Assembly: GCA_964603985.1 (NCBI GenBank)
Contig: CAZRXG010000016.1
Span: forward strand, 1-64,000
DNA: 64,000 nt
Source of the DNA: CAZRXG01 sp964603985
GTDB lineage: Bacteria > Chloroflexota > Anaerolineae > Aggregatilineales > UBA3940
Reading direction: 5' to 3'
Translations under genes and position numbers: made by a program
Notes under the pieces: model-generated
The model's input: only the letters and a program-made list of their open reading frames with translations
Database searches by the model: none
Told to the model about the DNA's origin: nothing
In this document: positions 17,091 to 26,600 of the stretch, in pieces
Layout: the number at the start of each line of letters is the position of its first letter
How positions within the stretch are numbered: the first letter of the stretch is position 1

Positions 17091-17420
17091 ATGAGCACCA
17101 CGACCATTTTTCACGAGTACGAGCGTCTTCTGGACGCGCGGCTGGCGCAGGACGAGATCACGCCTGCCACCCGCGACAATTACCTGAACGACGCCAGCCG
17201 CGTGGTTGAGATCCTGCTGATGTGCATCCCGACGGCGGCCATCCAGGGTTACATGGAGGCGGCGGGCTATCAGGGCGACTACCGCCTGATCATCGAGACG
17301 CTGCGCGAGCTGGCCCGCGAGCCGCGTCACACGGCCTTTGACGAGGTGGTGTGGGAGCGGCGCGAACTGGTGAAGCGCCGTCAGCAGGAGGACGATCAGA
17401 AAACGTTGCCGGGAATATGA
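17091..17420 (+). CDS. Small protein of unknown function after the histidine kinase
   Basis: 109 residues from the ATG at 17091, preceded by GAGGGGG. The open frame extends upstream into the kinase gene in another frame, which is unlikely to be translated. The product is soluble and helical (HEYERLLDARLAQDEITPATR, TLRELAREPRHTAFDEV) with a charged C-terminus. It is not a receiver domain: the acidic pocket and Lys of response regulators are absent. Co-transcription with the kinase is likely. Confidence 0.65.
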   Translation: MSTTTIFHEYERLLDARLAQDEITPATRDNYLNDASRVVEILLMCIPTAAIQGYMEAAGYQGDYRLIIETLRELAREPRHTAFDEVVWERRELVKRRQQEDDQKTLPGI

Positions 17421-17592
17421 CCGGGCGGGCGGCCACCGGCACCTGAATCTATACTGGTGCCACCACCCCCTGCTCTGGCGTTTTGTCTAACTTAAGGGGT
17501 GATACATACTTTTGGGGCAGGTCATTCGCCGAAAACTCAATCCGAAGTAGTAAGGAAAGAGTTCGTTCGGCACCACACGCTCAATGAAATGG

Positions 17593-18003
17593 CTAACGCT
17601 TGGGTACCACGCCAAGCTGCTGCATCAGGCTCAGAGTATCGGTGGTGCCCCATGATTCAGCGAGCTTACCTCCGACGATTCTCTTGATGCTCGTGTCGTG
17701 CATTTCAATCCGGTTGCCGGTCGGGGCGATGCCCATAAACTGGCCTTTGTGCGTGCCTGTTATGGTCACCTGATAGGCAACCTTGTCGCCTTCTGCGACC
17801 ATGTTCTCAACGGTGAAGCTACTGTCAGGAAAGGCAGAGAAGAACATGGACGTCCTTTGCTTAAGTTTGCCCAAGGAAATGTCCCCGTTGGGGGTATGCT
17901 CAATGTAGCTTGGGTCATAAGACTCAAATAACGCAGCCAAGTCTTTCCGTGTGCAGAGTTCGTACAGGCGACGAACAATAGCCTTGTTCTCTTCGATGGA
18001 CAT
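17593..18003 (-). CDS. SnoaL-like ester cyclase family protein
   Basis: 136 residues of the NTF2-like SnoaL type. Family features include NKAIVRRLYELCTRKDLAAL at the N-terminus, YIEHTPNGDISLGKLKQ, and GIAPTGNRIEMHDTSIKRI with LAESWGTTDTL at the end. SnoaL relatives include polyketide cyclases, but most stand-alone members have no proven substrate. AGGAGG lies 8 nt before the ATG. The gene has lower GC than its surroundings and sits beside a transposase remnant, which suggests acquisition by transfer. Confidence 0.88.
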   Translation of the reverse strand: MSIEENKAIVRRLYELCTRKDLAALFESYDPSYIEHTPNGDISLGKLKQRTSMFFSAFPDSSFTVENMVAEGDKVAYQVTITGTHKGQFMGIAPTGNRIEMHDTSIKRIVGGKLAESWGTTDTLSLMQQLGVVPKR

Positions 18004-18192
18004 GATCAGCCTCCTCTGTTTTGTGGATTACCGATAACGCTCTGCGCGTCAGCCGCGCCGCGATTTCTCCGAAGTGCGTTTCAATTCAGAGTACCAAACT
18101 GAACTTTCGGTGCTGTCAGTATATCTGGATTTTGGGTGAAGGGGAAGTGAGGCTACACTGAGCAGACCAATCCTGCTCTAAGAGGTGCCCGC

Positions 18193-18573
18193 ATGCTCAA
18201 GTCCATTGCACAACCATCGCCTGACTTATGCTCGACCGACCTCTCCCTGGGCGCTCACCAGGCGCTGAACTATTATCATGAACGCTGGGGCTGTGAAGTG
18301 GCGAATTGGTACATCGCTGAGAAGCTAGGCTGGGCCGACTGCCGGTTGTGGCATGTTGAGTCGGTTGACAAGTATCTGGTCGTACTCTGGCTGGCGCTCG
18401 CTTATCTCGAAGTCCGCAAAGCAAGCAGCTATGCTCATCGCAACCTGGCTGATGTCATTCGCTTGCATCGCCAGGAACACGCCAGAGCCCTGCTGGAAGA
18501 GGCCTGTCGATTAGTACTGCAAACCCGTGACCTGCGGCAAGTCTTTGACCGTTACTCACTGGCAGCGGCTTGA
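18193..18573 (+). pseudogene. C-terminal remnant of a DDE transposase
   Basis: The 126-codon frame matches only the tail of IS4/IS701-type DDE transposases. YYHERWGCEVANWYIAEKLG corresponds to the YRxRWxIE region with the last catalytic Glu. It is followed by GWADCRLWHVESVDKYL and a helical C-terminus. The N-terminal and central catalytic parts are missing upstream, and no terminal inverted repeats were found. It is a dead relic of an insertion sequence. Confidence 0.7.
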
Positions 18574-18627
18574 ACCTGACTGATTGACTCATCATGACCA
18601 CCTTGTCGCTCTCCTCAAGGGAGGGTT

Positions 18628-18650
18628 GTTTCAGGCTGAACACCTGAAAC
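18628..18650. terminator. Hairpin between transposase remnant and hydrolase gene
   Basis: A perfect 8-bp inverted repeat GTTTCAGG / CCTGAAAC with a 7-nt loop lies between two convergent genes. There is no T-run on either strand, so it may act as a weak two-way terminator or be part of the old insertion element end. Confidence 0.35.
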
Positions 18651-18665
18651 CAAAACAACGATAGT

Positions 18666-19787
18666 TTATTCCAGTTGTTGATCGAGATTCCGGAAAGTCC
18701 AGTTCTGCACCTGCTCAACGATTTCCTCAATGACCTCAATCAGCGCATCCGGCTGGTCAAGCATCGGGACGTGATTGCTGTCCGCGATGAAGATGTAGCG
18801 CCCACCCGCCGAGTTCTCTGCCGCCTCCCGGCACCACTTCTCCATGATAGGCCCGCGCCGGGCGTTTAACCTGGCCCGCTCCGCGTTGGCTTCACTCTGG
18901 AACCGCAGCATATCGGTCTGGACGACGTAGAGCGGAATGTCCGTCGGCAGCGGTGTGCTGGCTGCCCGGCGGAGATCGTCGTTATACGCTTCGAAGTGTT
19001 TCAGCTTGGCCTGTACTGCCGTCGATGTCCCCCGCCGCGCTGCGATCCGGTCGTAGGCATCCCAGTCAAATAGTTCCTTCGCCCGTGGGGACAGGCGCTC
19101 GTTCATCGCCCATTCGTTGTTCGGGACGTTAAACAGATTGTAGTACAGACGGCTGAAGCCTGCCGGGCTTAATCCCTGCATCAGGTCCCATACCATCGGG
19201 CTGATGTCGCTGCTGTACCATTCGACCATCTCCGGGGTGAGCACGTCGGGGTCCAGCCACACGATCCCCGCCAGATGTGGATTATCCGGATACCGGTCGG
19301 CGTAGAATATAGTCGTGTTTGAGCCTGTGGCAAGCGCAACCAGGATGACCTCTTCTTCGCCCAGCGCGGTCAGCGCGGCGTGGAGGTCGTCGGCTGCGCT
19401 GTTGTGTGAGGTCCCCTCAGGGTTCGGGTCGCTCCAGGCCTGCCCGGCGTAATCGAAGGTGTAGATCCGCATCGACTCGGCCAGGGCCGGTTGTACGCCT
19501 GCCCACCACCCCGAATCGAGCGACACCCCATTTGCAAACCCAAAGATCAACACCACGGCCGGGCCGTCGTGCTCCAGCCCTAACCCGCGCATGTAGACGT
19601 TGCGCCCGCCGATGTCAACCAGCAGCCCGCCTTCCGGCGGCTCGACGCGGCTGGCCCGCGCATCTTTGACTTTCGTCAGGATGAAATTGAGCACGATGCC
19701 CGCCACGAGCAGCCCCAGCAGGCCCAACCCGATCCGCTTCATCCACATCCAGAAAGGTCGCCTGTTTTTTGGTGTGTCTTTTGACAT
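18666..19787 (-). CDS. Membrane-anchored alpha/beta-hydrolase-like protein
   Basis: 373 residues from the ATG at 19787. An upstream in-frame start at 19922 is rejected because the extension would run through the hairpin at 19853-19890. An N-terminal membrane helix (about 15-36) precedes an alpha/beta-hydrolase fold with an oxyanion-type loop (VVLIFGFANG) and SDPNPEGTSHNSAADDL. The acid region is LPTDIPLYVVQTD and the late His is DSNHVPMLDQPD. At the nucleophile elbow, where GHSxGG is expected, the sequence reads ALATGS, so the usual Ser seems replaced by Ala. It may be inactive, or Ser in TGS may serve. Function is unknown. Confidence 0.8.
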   Translation of the reverse strand: MSKDTPKNRRPFWMWMKRIGLGLLGLLVAGIVLNFILTKVKDARASRVEPPEGGLLVDIGGRNVYMRGLGLEHDGPAVVLIFGFANGVSLDSGWWAGVQPALAESMRIYTFDYAGQAWSDPNPEGTSHNSAADDLHAALTALGEEEVILVALATGSNTTIFYADRYPDNPHLAGIVWLDPDVLTPEMVEWYSSDISPMVWDLMQGLSPAGFSRLYYNLFNVPNNEWAMNERLSPRAKELFDWDAYDRIAARRGTSTAVQAKLKHFEAYNDDLRRAASTPLPTDIPLYVVQTDMLRFQSEANAERARLNARRGPIMEKWCREAAENSAGGRYIFIADSNHVPMLDQPDALIEVIEEIVEQVQNWTFRNLDQQLE

Positions 19788-19852
19788 AGACGTAGTCCCT
19801 GTGGGTGATTCAGACGCTTTGCCCCATGTTAATGGCAAACCGGGGATGCGGC

Positions 19853-19890
19853 AAACCCGCCGGTTGCCTGGAAAGCTGACCGGCGGGTTT
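19853..19890 (-). terminator. Hairpin terminator of the GAF histidine kinase gene
   Basis: A perfect 12-bp inverted repeat (AAACCCGCCGGT / ACCGGCGGGTTT) with a 14-nt loop lies 59 bp beyond the stop of the kinase gene ending at 19949. The arm ends in TTT on the minus strand. It also separates that gene from the hydrolase gene, arguing for independent transcription. Confidence 0.65.
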
Positions 19891-19948
19891 CTCGATGCCT
19901 GGTGTTTTGTTGGCGCGTTCACCGGGTACGTTGGAACGCCGATATAAT

Positions 19949-22900
19949 CTAGGCTTCCTTGGCCTCCTTGGAAGCGCCAACCTCTTTGGGCTGCGGGGCA
20001 GCCTCAGGCTTCTCGGCGGGTGCTTTGGCATCCTCGGCTTCGGGCGGGGCATGCGAAACCGGCAGCGTGAAGGTGAAGACGCTGCCGCCGTCGGGGTTAT
20101 CATCAACCCAGATGCGCCCCCTGTGCGCCTCGATCGCCATCCGGCAGAAGGCCAGTCCCAACCCCGCGCTGCGGCGGCGGCCTTTCTGGCCGGGCACCTG
20201 GGAGAAGCGGTCGAAGATCTTGTCCTTGTAATCGTCCGGCACGCCCGGCCCCTTGTCGGCGATCTCCACCTGCACGAACTCGTCGTCCGCAGCCGGCTTG
20301 GCGTGCAGCGCGACCAGCGAGCCGGGGGGCGCGAACTTGAGCGCATTGTCGACCAGATTGAGCACCACGCGCTCGATCATATCGCGGTCGACGTACAGGT
20401 AGGGCAGGCCGTCGGGCGCGTCGACCTTGATCACGGCGTTGACTTCCTGGGCAAGCGGCATAAGCTCCCTGGCCGCATCCTCCAGGATCACGTTGACGCT
20501 CTCGACCGAGGGGTCGATAGCCAGTTCGCCGTGCTCCATGCGTGACAGGTCGAGCAGGTTGTTGACCAGGTTGAGCAGCTTCTTGACCGCCCGCGTGCTC
20601 ACGTCGGTGGCCTGCTCGACGATCTTGTCGTCCGCGCTTACCCGGTCCCCGATCAGCCGCATGCCGCCCATGACCGCCTGGAGCGGCGCGCGCAGGTCGT
20701 GGACGATCATGCTGATCAGGTCTTCGCGTGCCTCCTCCAGCTCTTTCTGTTCGGTCACGTCGCGGAAGAGCAGCAGCAGCCCGATGAAGTTGCCCTGCTC
20801 GTCGGGGACGGCAGCCGCCGTGCGCTCGACGAAGCGGGGACGGGTGCCGCTGCGCACCACGTAGAGGTCGGTTGTGAGCGGCATGTTGGGGTTGCGGAAC
20901 CCCTGGCGCATCAGGGCGGCAAGCTCGCCTTCGCGGTAGCCCAACCCCTCGCCCAGTGCGGTCAGGGGGTCGGCCAGGAACTGGTCGGGGGTGCGCTGGC
21001 TGAAATCCTGGCGGGCGAAGTCCCAGAAGTCGCCCATGCGGGTGTTGGTCATCACGATGCGCGACTTGGGGTCGATCATCACCAGGCCGTCGTTGCTGGC
21101 GTCGAGGATGGCGTGCAGCCGGTCGCGGACCATCTGGGCGCGGCGGTAAAGCTGGGCGTTGCGGATGGCGACGGCGGCTTGCATCGCAAGCTGGCTGACG
21201 TAAGCCACGTCCTCCTCGCTGAAGGCGTCCAGCATCTCGCTCTCCAGCGTGATGGCACCGATGGTGCGGTTCTCGACCGTGATGGGGACGCTGAGCTGCG
21301 AGCGCGGGCCGGTGGTGTCGTCCGGGTCGTCGACGGAGGTGAGCAGGGTTTCACCGCTCTGCAGCACCTTGTCGGACACGGTTTCGGCTACGTGGTGCGG
21401 GGCGCGGGCGCTTTTAGCCGGGTCGAAGCCGCGCCAGGCCACCATGTTCATGCCCTCCTGCTCCTCGCCGAACTCGGCGTCGTGGGTGAGCACCAGCACG
21501 CCCGCGCCGGCGCTGCACCCCTCCATGGCGGTGTCGATGATCAGGTCGAAGATGGTCTCCAGGTCGAGCGTGGCGCTGAGGCGGCGGTTGATGTCGGCCA
21601 TGTGCACGATCTGGCCGACGCGCCGTGATAGCTGGATGTCGACGCGCTGGTAGATGCGGGCGTTGACGATAGCCAGCGCGGCCTGGTTGGAGAAGGTTTC
21701 GAGCAGCTCGATCTCGCCGTCAGAGAAGTAATGCGGCTCCTCGTAGAAGACGGCCAGCAACCCGATTGACTGCTTTTGAGCCTGCAAGGGCAGGTAGGCG
21801 TAGGCGGCGAAGTCCTCGCGGTCGGCCAGCAGCAGCGCGCCCGGCGAAATCGATGTGCCTCTGGCATCCACGTCGGGGACGACGATGGTCTGGCCTTCGT
21901 CCATCACCTGTTTGCGCTCGGCGTCGGCCAGGGTCGTGCGGGCGTCCCTGGCCTGGATGAGATGCTCCGGGGAGAATCCCTGGGCGTGGGCCAGCAGCAG
22001 ATCGGGCGAGTCGGGCGTGCGGGGGGCGCTCTGAAGCAGGTAGATGGCCGCCTTATCGCACCCAGCCACCTCGATGATCGAGTCGGTGATCAGCTCCAGC
22101 ACGCGCTCCGGGTTGAGCGAGGCGTTCATCAAGGTGCCGATCTGGTTGAGGCGGGCAAGCTGGCTGGCCTGCTGCTGGGCGGCCTCGTAGAGCGTGGCGT
22201 TCTCCAGGGCGACGCTGGTCTGGGTGGCGATGGCCCCGAACAGGTCCAGGTCGGCCTCGTCAAAAGAGCGGTCCGGCTGCTGGCCGTGATCCAGCCAGGT
22301 GTAAACGCAGCCCAGCAGTTGGGTGGAGGACATCAGAGGGACGCCCATCCAGGCGCGCGCCTTGGGCGGGTTGTCGGCCTTGATCTGCCTGGCCTTCTGA
22401 TCGACCGGGTCGGCCAGTAGGATGATGCCTTCGCCGAGCACTTTCTGGAGGAAGCTGTCCGGTTCGCGTGGCAGCTCGCGCTCGGCCCGTTTGCCGCCCT
22501 CGACGGCGAAGGCCATCCGCCACTCCGGGGTTTCCGCGTCGGGGTTCTTGTTCAGGACGACGTGCAGGTTCTTGACGTGGAGCAGGTTGGCAACCTGGTA
22601 GTAGGTCGTCTCGAGGAGCTTATCGGTTTGCAGGCTGGTGCGCAGCGCGCGGCTCATCGCCGAGAAGGAACGCAGTTGCGAAACCTGCACGTTCAATGTG
22701 TCCTGGGCCACCGTCAGGCGGTTGACGACGATCACAATCGCGAGCATGATCGCCACGAAAACGAAGAAGCTGACCGGCCCCAGCCGGGCCAGTGCCAGGA
22801 CGCTGAAGGGGATCGGCACCAACGGCAGGAGCTGAATGCCCAGCAAAGCGCGCCGGTTCTCGATCAGGGTGGGGACGATCTTGATCTGCCGCAGCCACAG

Positions 22901-23428
22901 GTCGCCGATCAGCATCAGGTTGTAGACGATCAGGTAGACGACCGGCGCGGTCAGCACAGGTGACAGGTCTTGCAGAGTCGTGATGTTGGTCAGCGGTGGG
23001 GTCGCGCCCAGCTCGCGGTACGCCCAATCGGCGGCCAGCAGGCTGAAGCCGTTCTGGGCCAGGGGCCACATCACCGCCTCGCCCAGCGCCATCCACCAGA
23101 CGGCGTGCTGGTCGCGCAGCCGGTACCACGCCTGCGCCAGTTGCCCGGCGCCGCCGAGCATCAACCCGACCGTCAGCACCGCTGCGCCGGTTTCGAGGCC
23201 CAGCGCCAGGTAGGCCATCAGGATGGCAGCCGGTAGAAACGTCACCTGCCCGAAAGTGACGTTCACGCCCAGGTTCCACACCAGGGCAATCAGCAGCACC
23301 TGGGACGCGATCAGCAGCCAATCCATGAGAGCGAGGGCGCGCAGGTCGGGCCACAGCAGGCCGGTGATAGCCAGCATCCCGACCCCGGTTACCCATCGAG
23401 CGATTGCGTCGCGCTTTTCTGGTGTCAT
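19949..23428 (-). CDS. Polytopic GAF3-PAS histidine kinase
   Basis: 1159 residues. The N-terminal 230 residues hold about seven or eight transmembrane helices, like a MASE-type membrane sensor. Three GAF domains follow (about 250-415, 425-600, 615-775), then a PAS domain (about 780-905) and HisKA with phospho-acceptor His910 in SMIVHDLRAP. HATPase_c follows (about 1005-1115), with DKGPGVP and a GLGLAF box. A charged Ala/Pro/Glu/Lys tail closes the protein. It lies 227 bp after the larger kinase gene on the same strand, and the two have the same overall plan, suggesting duplication. No response regulator is adjacent. The signal is unknown; GAF domains often bind small molecules or mediate dimer signalling. 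Confidence 0.93.
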   Translation of the reverse strand: MTPEKRDAIARWVTGVGMLAITGLLWPDLRALALMDWLLIASQVLLIALVWNLGVNVTFGQVTFLPAAILMAYLALGLETGAAVLTVGLMLGGAGQLAQAWYRLRDQHAVWWMALGEAVMWPLAQNGFSLLAADWAYRELGATPPLTNITTLQDLSPVLTAPVVYLIVYNLMLIGDLWLRQIKIVPTLIENRRALLGIQLLPLVPIPFSVLALARLGPVSFFVFVAIMLAIVIVVNRLTVAQDTLNVQVSQLRSFSAMSRALRTSLQTDKLLETTYYQVANLLHVKNLHVVLNKNPDAETPEWRMAFAVEGGKRAERELPREPDSFLQKVLGEGIILLADPVDQKARQIKADNPPKARAWMGVPLMSSTQLLGCVYTWLDHGQQPDRSFDEADLDLFGAIATQTSVALENATLYEAAQQQASQLARLNQIGTLMNASLNPERVLELITDSIIEVAGCDKAAIYLLQSAPRTPDSPDLLLAHAQGFSPEHLIQARDARTTLADAERKQVMDEGQTIVVPDVDARGTSISPGALLLADREDFAAYAYLPLQAQKQSIGLLAVFYEEPHYFSDGEIELLETFSNQAALAIVNARIYQRVDIQLSRRVGQIVHMADINRRLSATLDLETIFDLIIDTAMEGCSAGAGVLVLTHDAEFGEEQEGMNMVAWRGFDPAKSARAPHHVAETVSDKVLQSGETLLTSVDDPDDTTGPRSQLSVPITVENRTIGAITLESEMLDAFSEEDVAYVSQLAMQAAVAIRNAQLYRRAQMVRDRLHAILDASNDGLVMIDPKSRIVMTNTRMGDFWDFARQDFSQRTPDQFLADPLTALGEGLGYREGELAALMRQGFRNPNMPLTTDLYVVRSGTRPRFVERTAAAVPDEQGNFIGLLLLFRDVTEQKELEEAREDLISMIVHDLRAPLQAVMGGMRLIGDRVSADDKIVEQATDVSTRAVKKLLNLVNNLLDLSRMEHGELAIDPSVESVNVILEDAARELMPLAQEVNAVIKVDAPDGLPYLYVDRDMIERVVLNLVDNALKFAPPGSLVALHAKPAADDEFVQVEIADKGPGVPDDYKDKIFDRFSQVPGQKGRRRSAGLGLAFCRMAIEAHRGRIWVDDNPDGGSVFTFTLPVSHAPPEAEDAKAPAEKPEAAPQPKEVGASKEAKEA

Positions 23429-23552
23429 GTTGTAATCATACCATAGAGCCTGTCAATATGAGTACCGCCGTCGTGGTTGAGGACCCGGCAATCGAGATCG
23501 TTTTAGAGGCGGATGCGCCGCACCTCAAGTATACGCGCCGTAACCATATCGC

Positions 23553-23574
23553 ATATGGGGATTTTCCCCCATAT
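23553..23574. other. Palindromic hairpin between two kinase genes
   Basis: ATATGGGG / CCCCATAT with a 6-nt loop lies 79 bp downstream of the larger kinase stop and about 125 bp upstream of the smaller kinase start on the minus strand. It may end the first transcript or be an operator for the second gene. No T-run follows, so the choice is open. Confidence 0.4.
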
Positions 23575-23655
23575 TTCCCGGTAAATGGCAGCACGCTTCC
23601 CCCGCCGGGTTGACCGTACCCCGGCCACACCGGACCGCGCCGCGCGCCCGGCGGG

Positions 23656-26600
23656 CTACTGTCGCGGGCCGGGCTGGAGGTTGGTCGGCAGGGTGAAGTG
23701 GAAGGCGGCGCCGCCCTCTGGCCCGTCATCCACCCAGATGCGCCCGCCGTGTGCCTCGACTGCCAGACGGCAGAAGGTCAGGCCAAGCCCGGAGCCTTTC
23801 GAGCCGCGCTGGCGGTCACTTTCAAGCCGGAAAAAGCGTTCGAAGATGCGCTCGCGGAATTCGGGGGGGATGCCCTCGCCGGTGTCGGAGACGGTGACCG
23901 TCTGGAGGACGTTGCCGGGTTCAATCGCGATGCGAACCTGGCCGCCGTCGGGGGTGTGGCGCAGCGCGTTGTCGAGCAGGTTGATGAAGACACGCCCGAT
24001 CTGGTCGCGGTCGACCGCGATGTCGGGCAGGTCGTCGGGTGCGTCAATGTCCACCTTGATGCCGGCGTCGGTCGCCAGGGTCTCCAGCGTCCGCAGCGCG
24101 CGCTCGGCAAGCTGCCGCAGGTTGACCGGCACGATCACGAGCGGCATCTCACCGAACTCAAGCTGGCTGACGTCCAGGATTTCCTCGACCAGCCCCAGCA
24201 GGCTGTTGGCGCTGGCAAAGGCGACCTCCAGCGTGGTCTGGATCGTCTCCAGGTCAGGGATGTCGGGCGCAGCCTCAAATTCGTCGAGGGCCATGTGCAG
24301 GCCGGAGATCACGCCGCCCAGCGGGCTGCGCAGGTCGTGCACCAGCATGTCGGCCATGTCCCGGCGGTAGGCTTCCAGGTCACGCTCCTGGGTGATGTCG
24401 CGCAGGATGAACAGGCGGCCCAGCACCTCACCGTTGTGGCCGATCACACCCAGGGAGATCTCCTCGATGACGCGCGGGACGGGACGGGTGAGCGTGTAAT
24501 GGCGGCGCGTGATCAGGGTGGGGGTGCGGCGGGCGTCGACCATCACCTCGCGTATCTCGTCCAGGGAGGCCATGTCCTCCGATCCCCGCAGGGTGCTGAC
24601 TTCCCTCAGCATGTCGTCGTAGTGCCGCCCCACGTAGTCACTGGTGTGCAGGTTGAGCAGGTACTCGGCGCGCGGGTTGACCATCGTCAGCCGCCCCTCC
24701 ACGTCGAACATCAGAATGCCGTCGTGGATGCTGTCCAGGATGGCCTGCGAGCGATCGCGGTCGGCGCGCATCTGGTCGGCCAGCCGCGCGTTGGCGATGG
24801 CAACCGTCGCCTGGTCGGCCATCACCCGCCACAGGTCAAGCTCCTCCTGGCTCACCTCGCGCTCTGTCGTGACATCGTAAAGCTCAATTGACCCGACCGG
24901 TTCTCCCCGGCCATAAAGCGGCTGGAGGACCATCGTTCGCATCCCCCGGTCAGTCATGTGCTGCCGGTCGGCGGCCCTGGTTGAGGGGTCGTTCAGCCGG
25001 GCGACGATTGAGGCCCCCGTCTCCAGTGCATCCTGCCAGCCGGGGTGTACGGATAGCTTATAGACGGGGCCCGCGCCGGGCGGCCAGAACAGGTTGTTAT
25101 ACTCAACGTGAGTGCGGATCACGCCTTCCGGCGCGTACCACGCCGAGAGCATGCACGTGCCGCCGCCGCTCGCCTCGACGAGTTTTTCGGCCAGCTCAAA
25201 TAACCTCTCGCGGGGATTGTCCGGCAGGGGCGCGACCAGCCGCTCAGCTGCCTCGTCCAGGACGTGCAGGCAGCGCTGCCGGGCGTCCTCATCGAGCGCC
25301 ATGACTGTGCCCGTGCTGCCGACCTCGGCCAGGCCGATAACCTCCTCGCCCGCGCGCAGCGCGAACATCAGCATCGACGTCAGACCGGCCCTGGCTATCA
25401 GCGCCAGTTCCGCTTTGTCTGCGCCGGGCATCAGGCTGTAAATCGCTTCGGGTTCGCCGCTTTCCAGCACGCGGGCTGTGACGGGATAGTCGTCCAGCGC
25501 GTGTGACGGGCCTCCCTCCGGCGGCCAGACGGCGCGTGTATACTCGGCCAGGCTGTAGACCAGGTCGGTCTCGCGGTCCCACTCGGTGATGACACACACG
25601 TGGAAGCCGCTGATCTGGAGCAGGTGCCGGGCCAGCGTCAGCAGCACCTGGCCCAGCTCGAGCGAGGAGGCGATGGCGGCGCTGGCCTCAAGCAGCCACT
25701 CGGCGATCTGGCGCTGCCGCCGCTCGCTCTCGTGGAGCTGGGTGCTGCCGATGGCGACGGCGGCCTGCGCGGCCAGCAGATCGAGGAAGCGCAACATGTC
25801 CTCGTCCGGCGCGGTCGACTTCTCGAAGGCGATATTGAACGTCCCCAGAATCTGATCCCCGCGCTTGATCGGGACGCTGACCAGGGGCACGTCCCAACCG
25901 GGCTGGCCCCACATCTCAGCCGTAAGCTCGTGCGTGGCCGGGTCGGTGATGACGACGCGCTCGCCCGTGTGGATCGCCCTGGCCGTCGTGCCGTCGGGAC
26001 GGGGGGTAGAGAACTCGCGGTCGACCTCGCCCGACGCCCACAGACTGGTTCCGAAGGTGATCGTGTCGCTCTCCTGATCGTACAGGTAAATGTGGATGTC
26101 AACCGCCTGGATGCGCTTCATCGCCTCGCGGGCGATGGCCTGCAACGTCTGCTTGGTGTCGGTGGAGGAGAGCATCTCGACGGCCAGGGCACGCAGTGTC
26201 CCCAGTTCGTCGGCGCGCTGCTGGATGGTTTCAAACAGGCGCGCGTTCTGGATGGCGATGGCGGCGTGCTCGGCCAGGTTGGCGACGAAGCGGGCGTGAT
26301 CGGTGGTAAAAGCGTCGAGCCGGGTGCTCTCCAGGTTGATCACGCCCAGACGGTGATCGTCGAGGATGATGGGGGCGGCCAGCTCGGAGCGGGTCTCGTC
26401 GCGTGCTGCCAGGTAATCCGGGTCGCGGGTAACGTCGCCCACCAGGATCGTCTCCCCGGTTCGCAGCGCCCGGCCGGTCACCCCGCCGACGGACGGCCAC
26501 TCACCGTCGGATTCGCCCTCCGGCGGGCCTTCTCTGAAAATAGGCCGCAGCATGTGCTTCTGCTCGTCGAGCAAGGCCACCTCGCCGAACTCCGCCCCGG

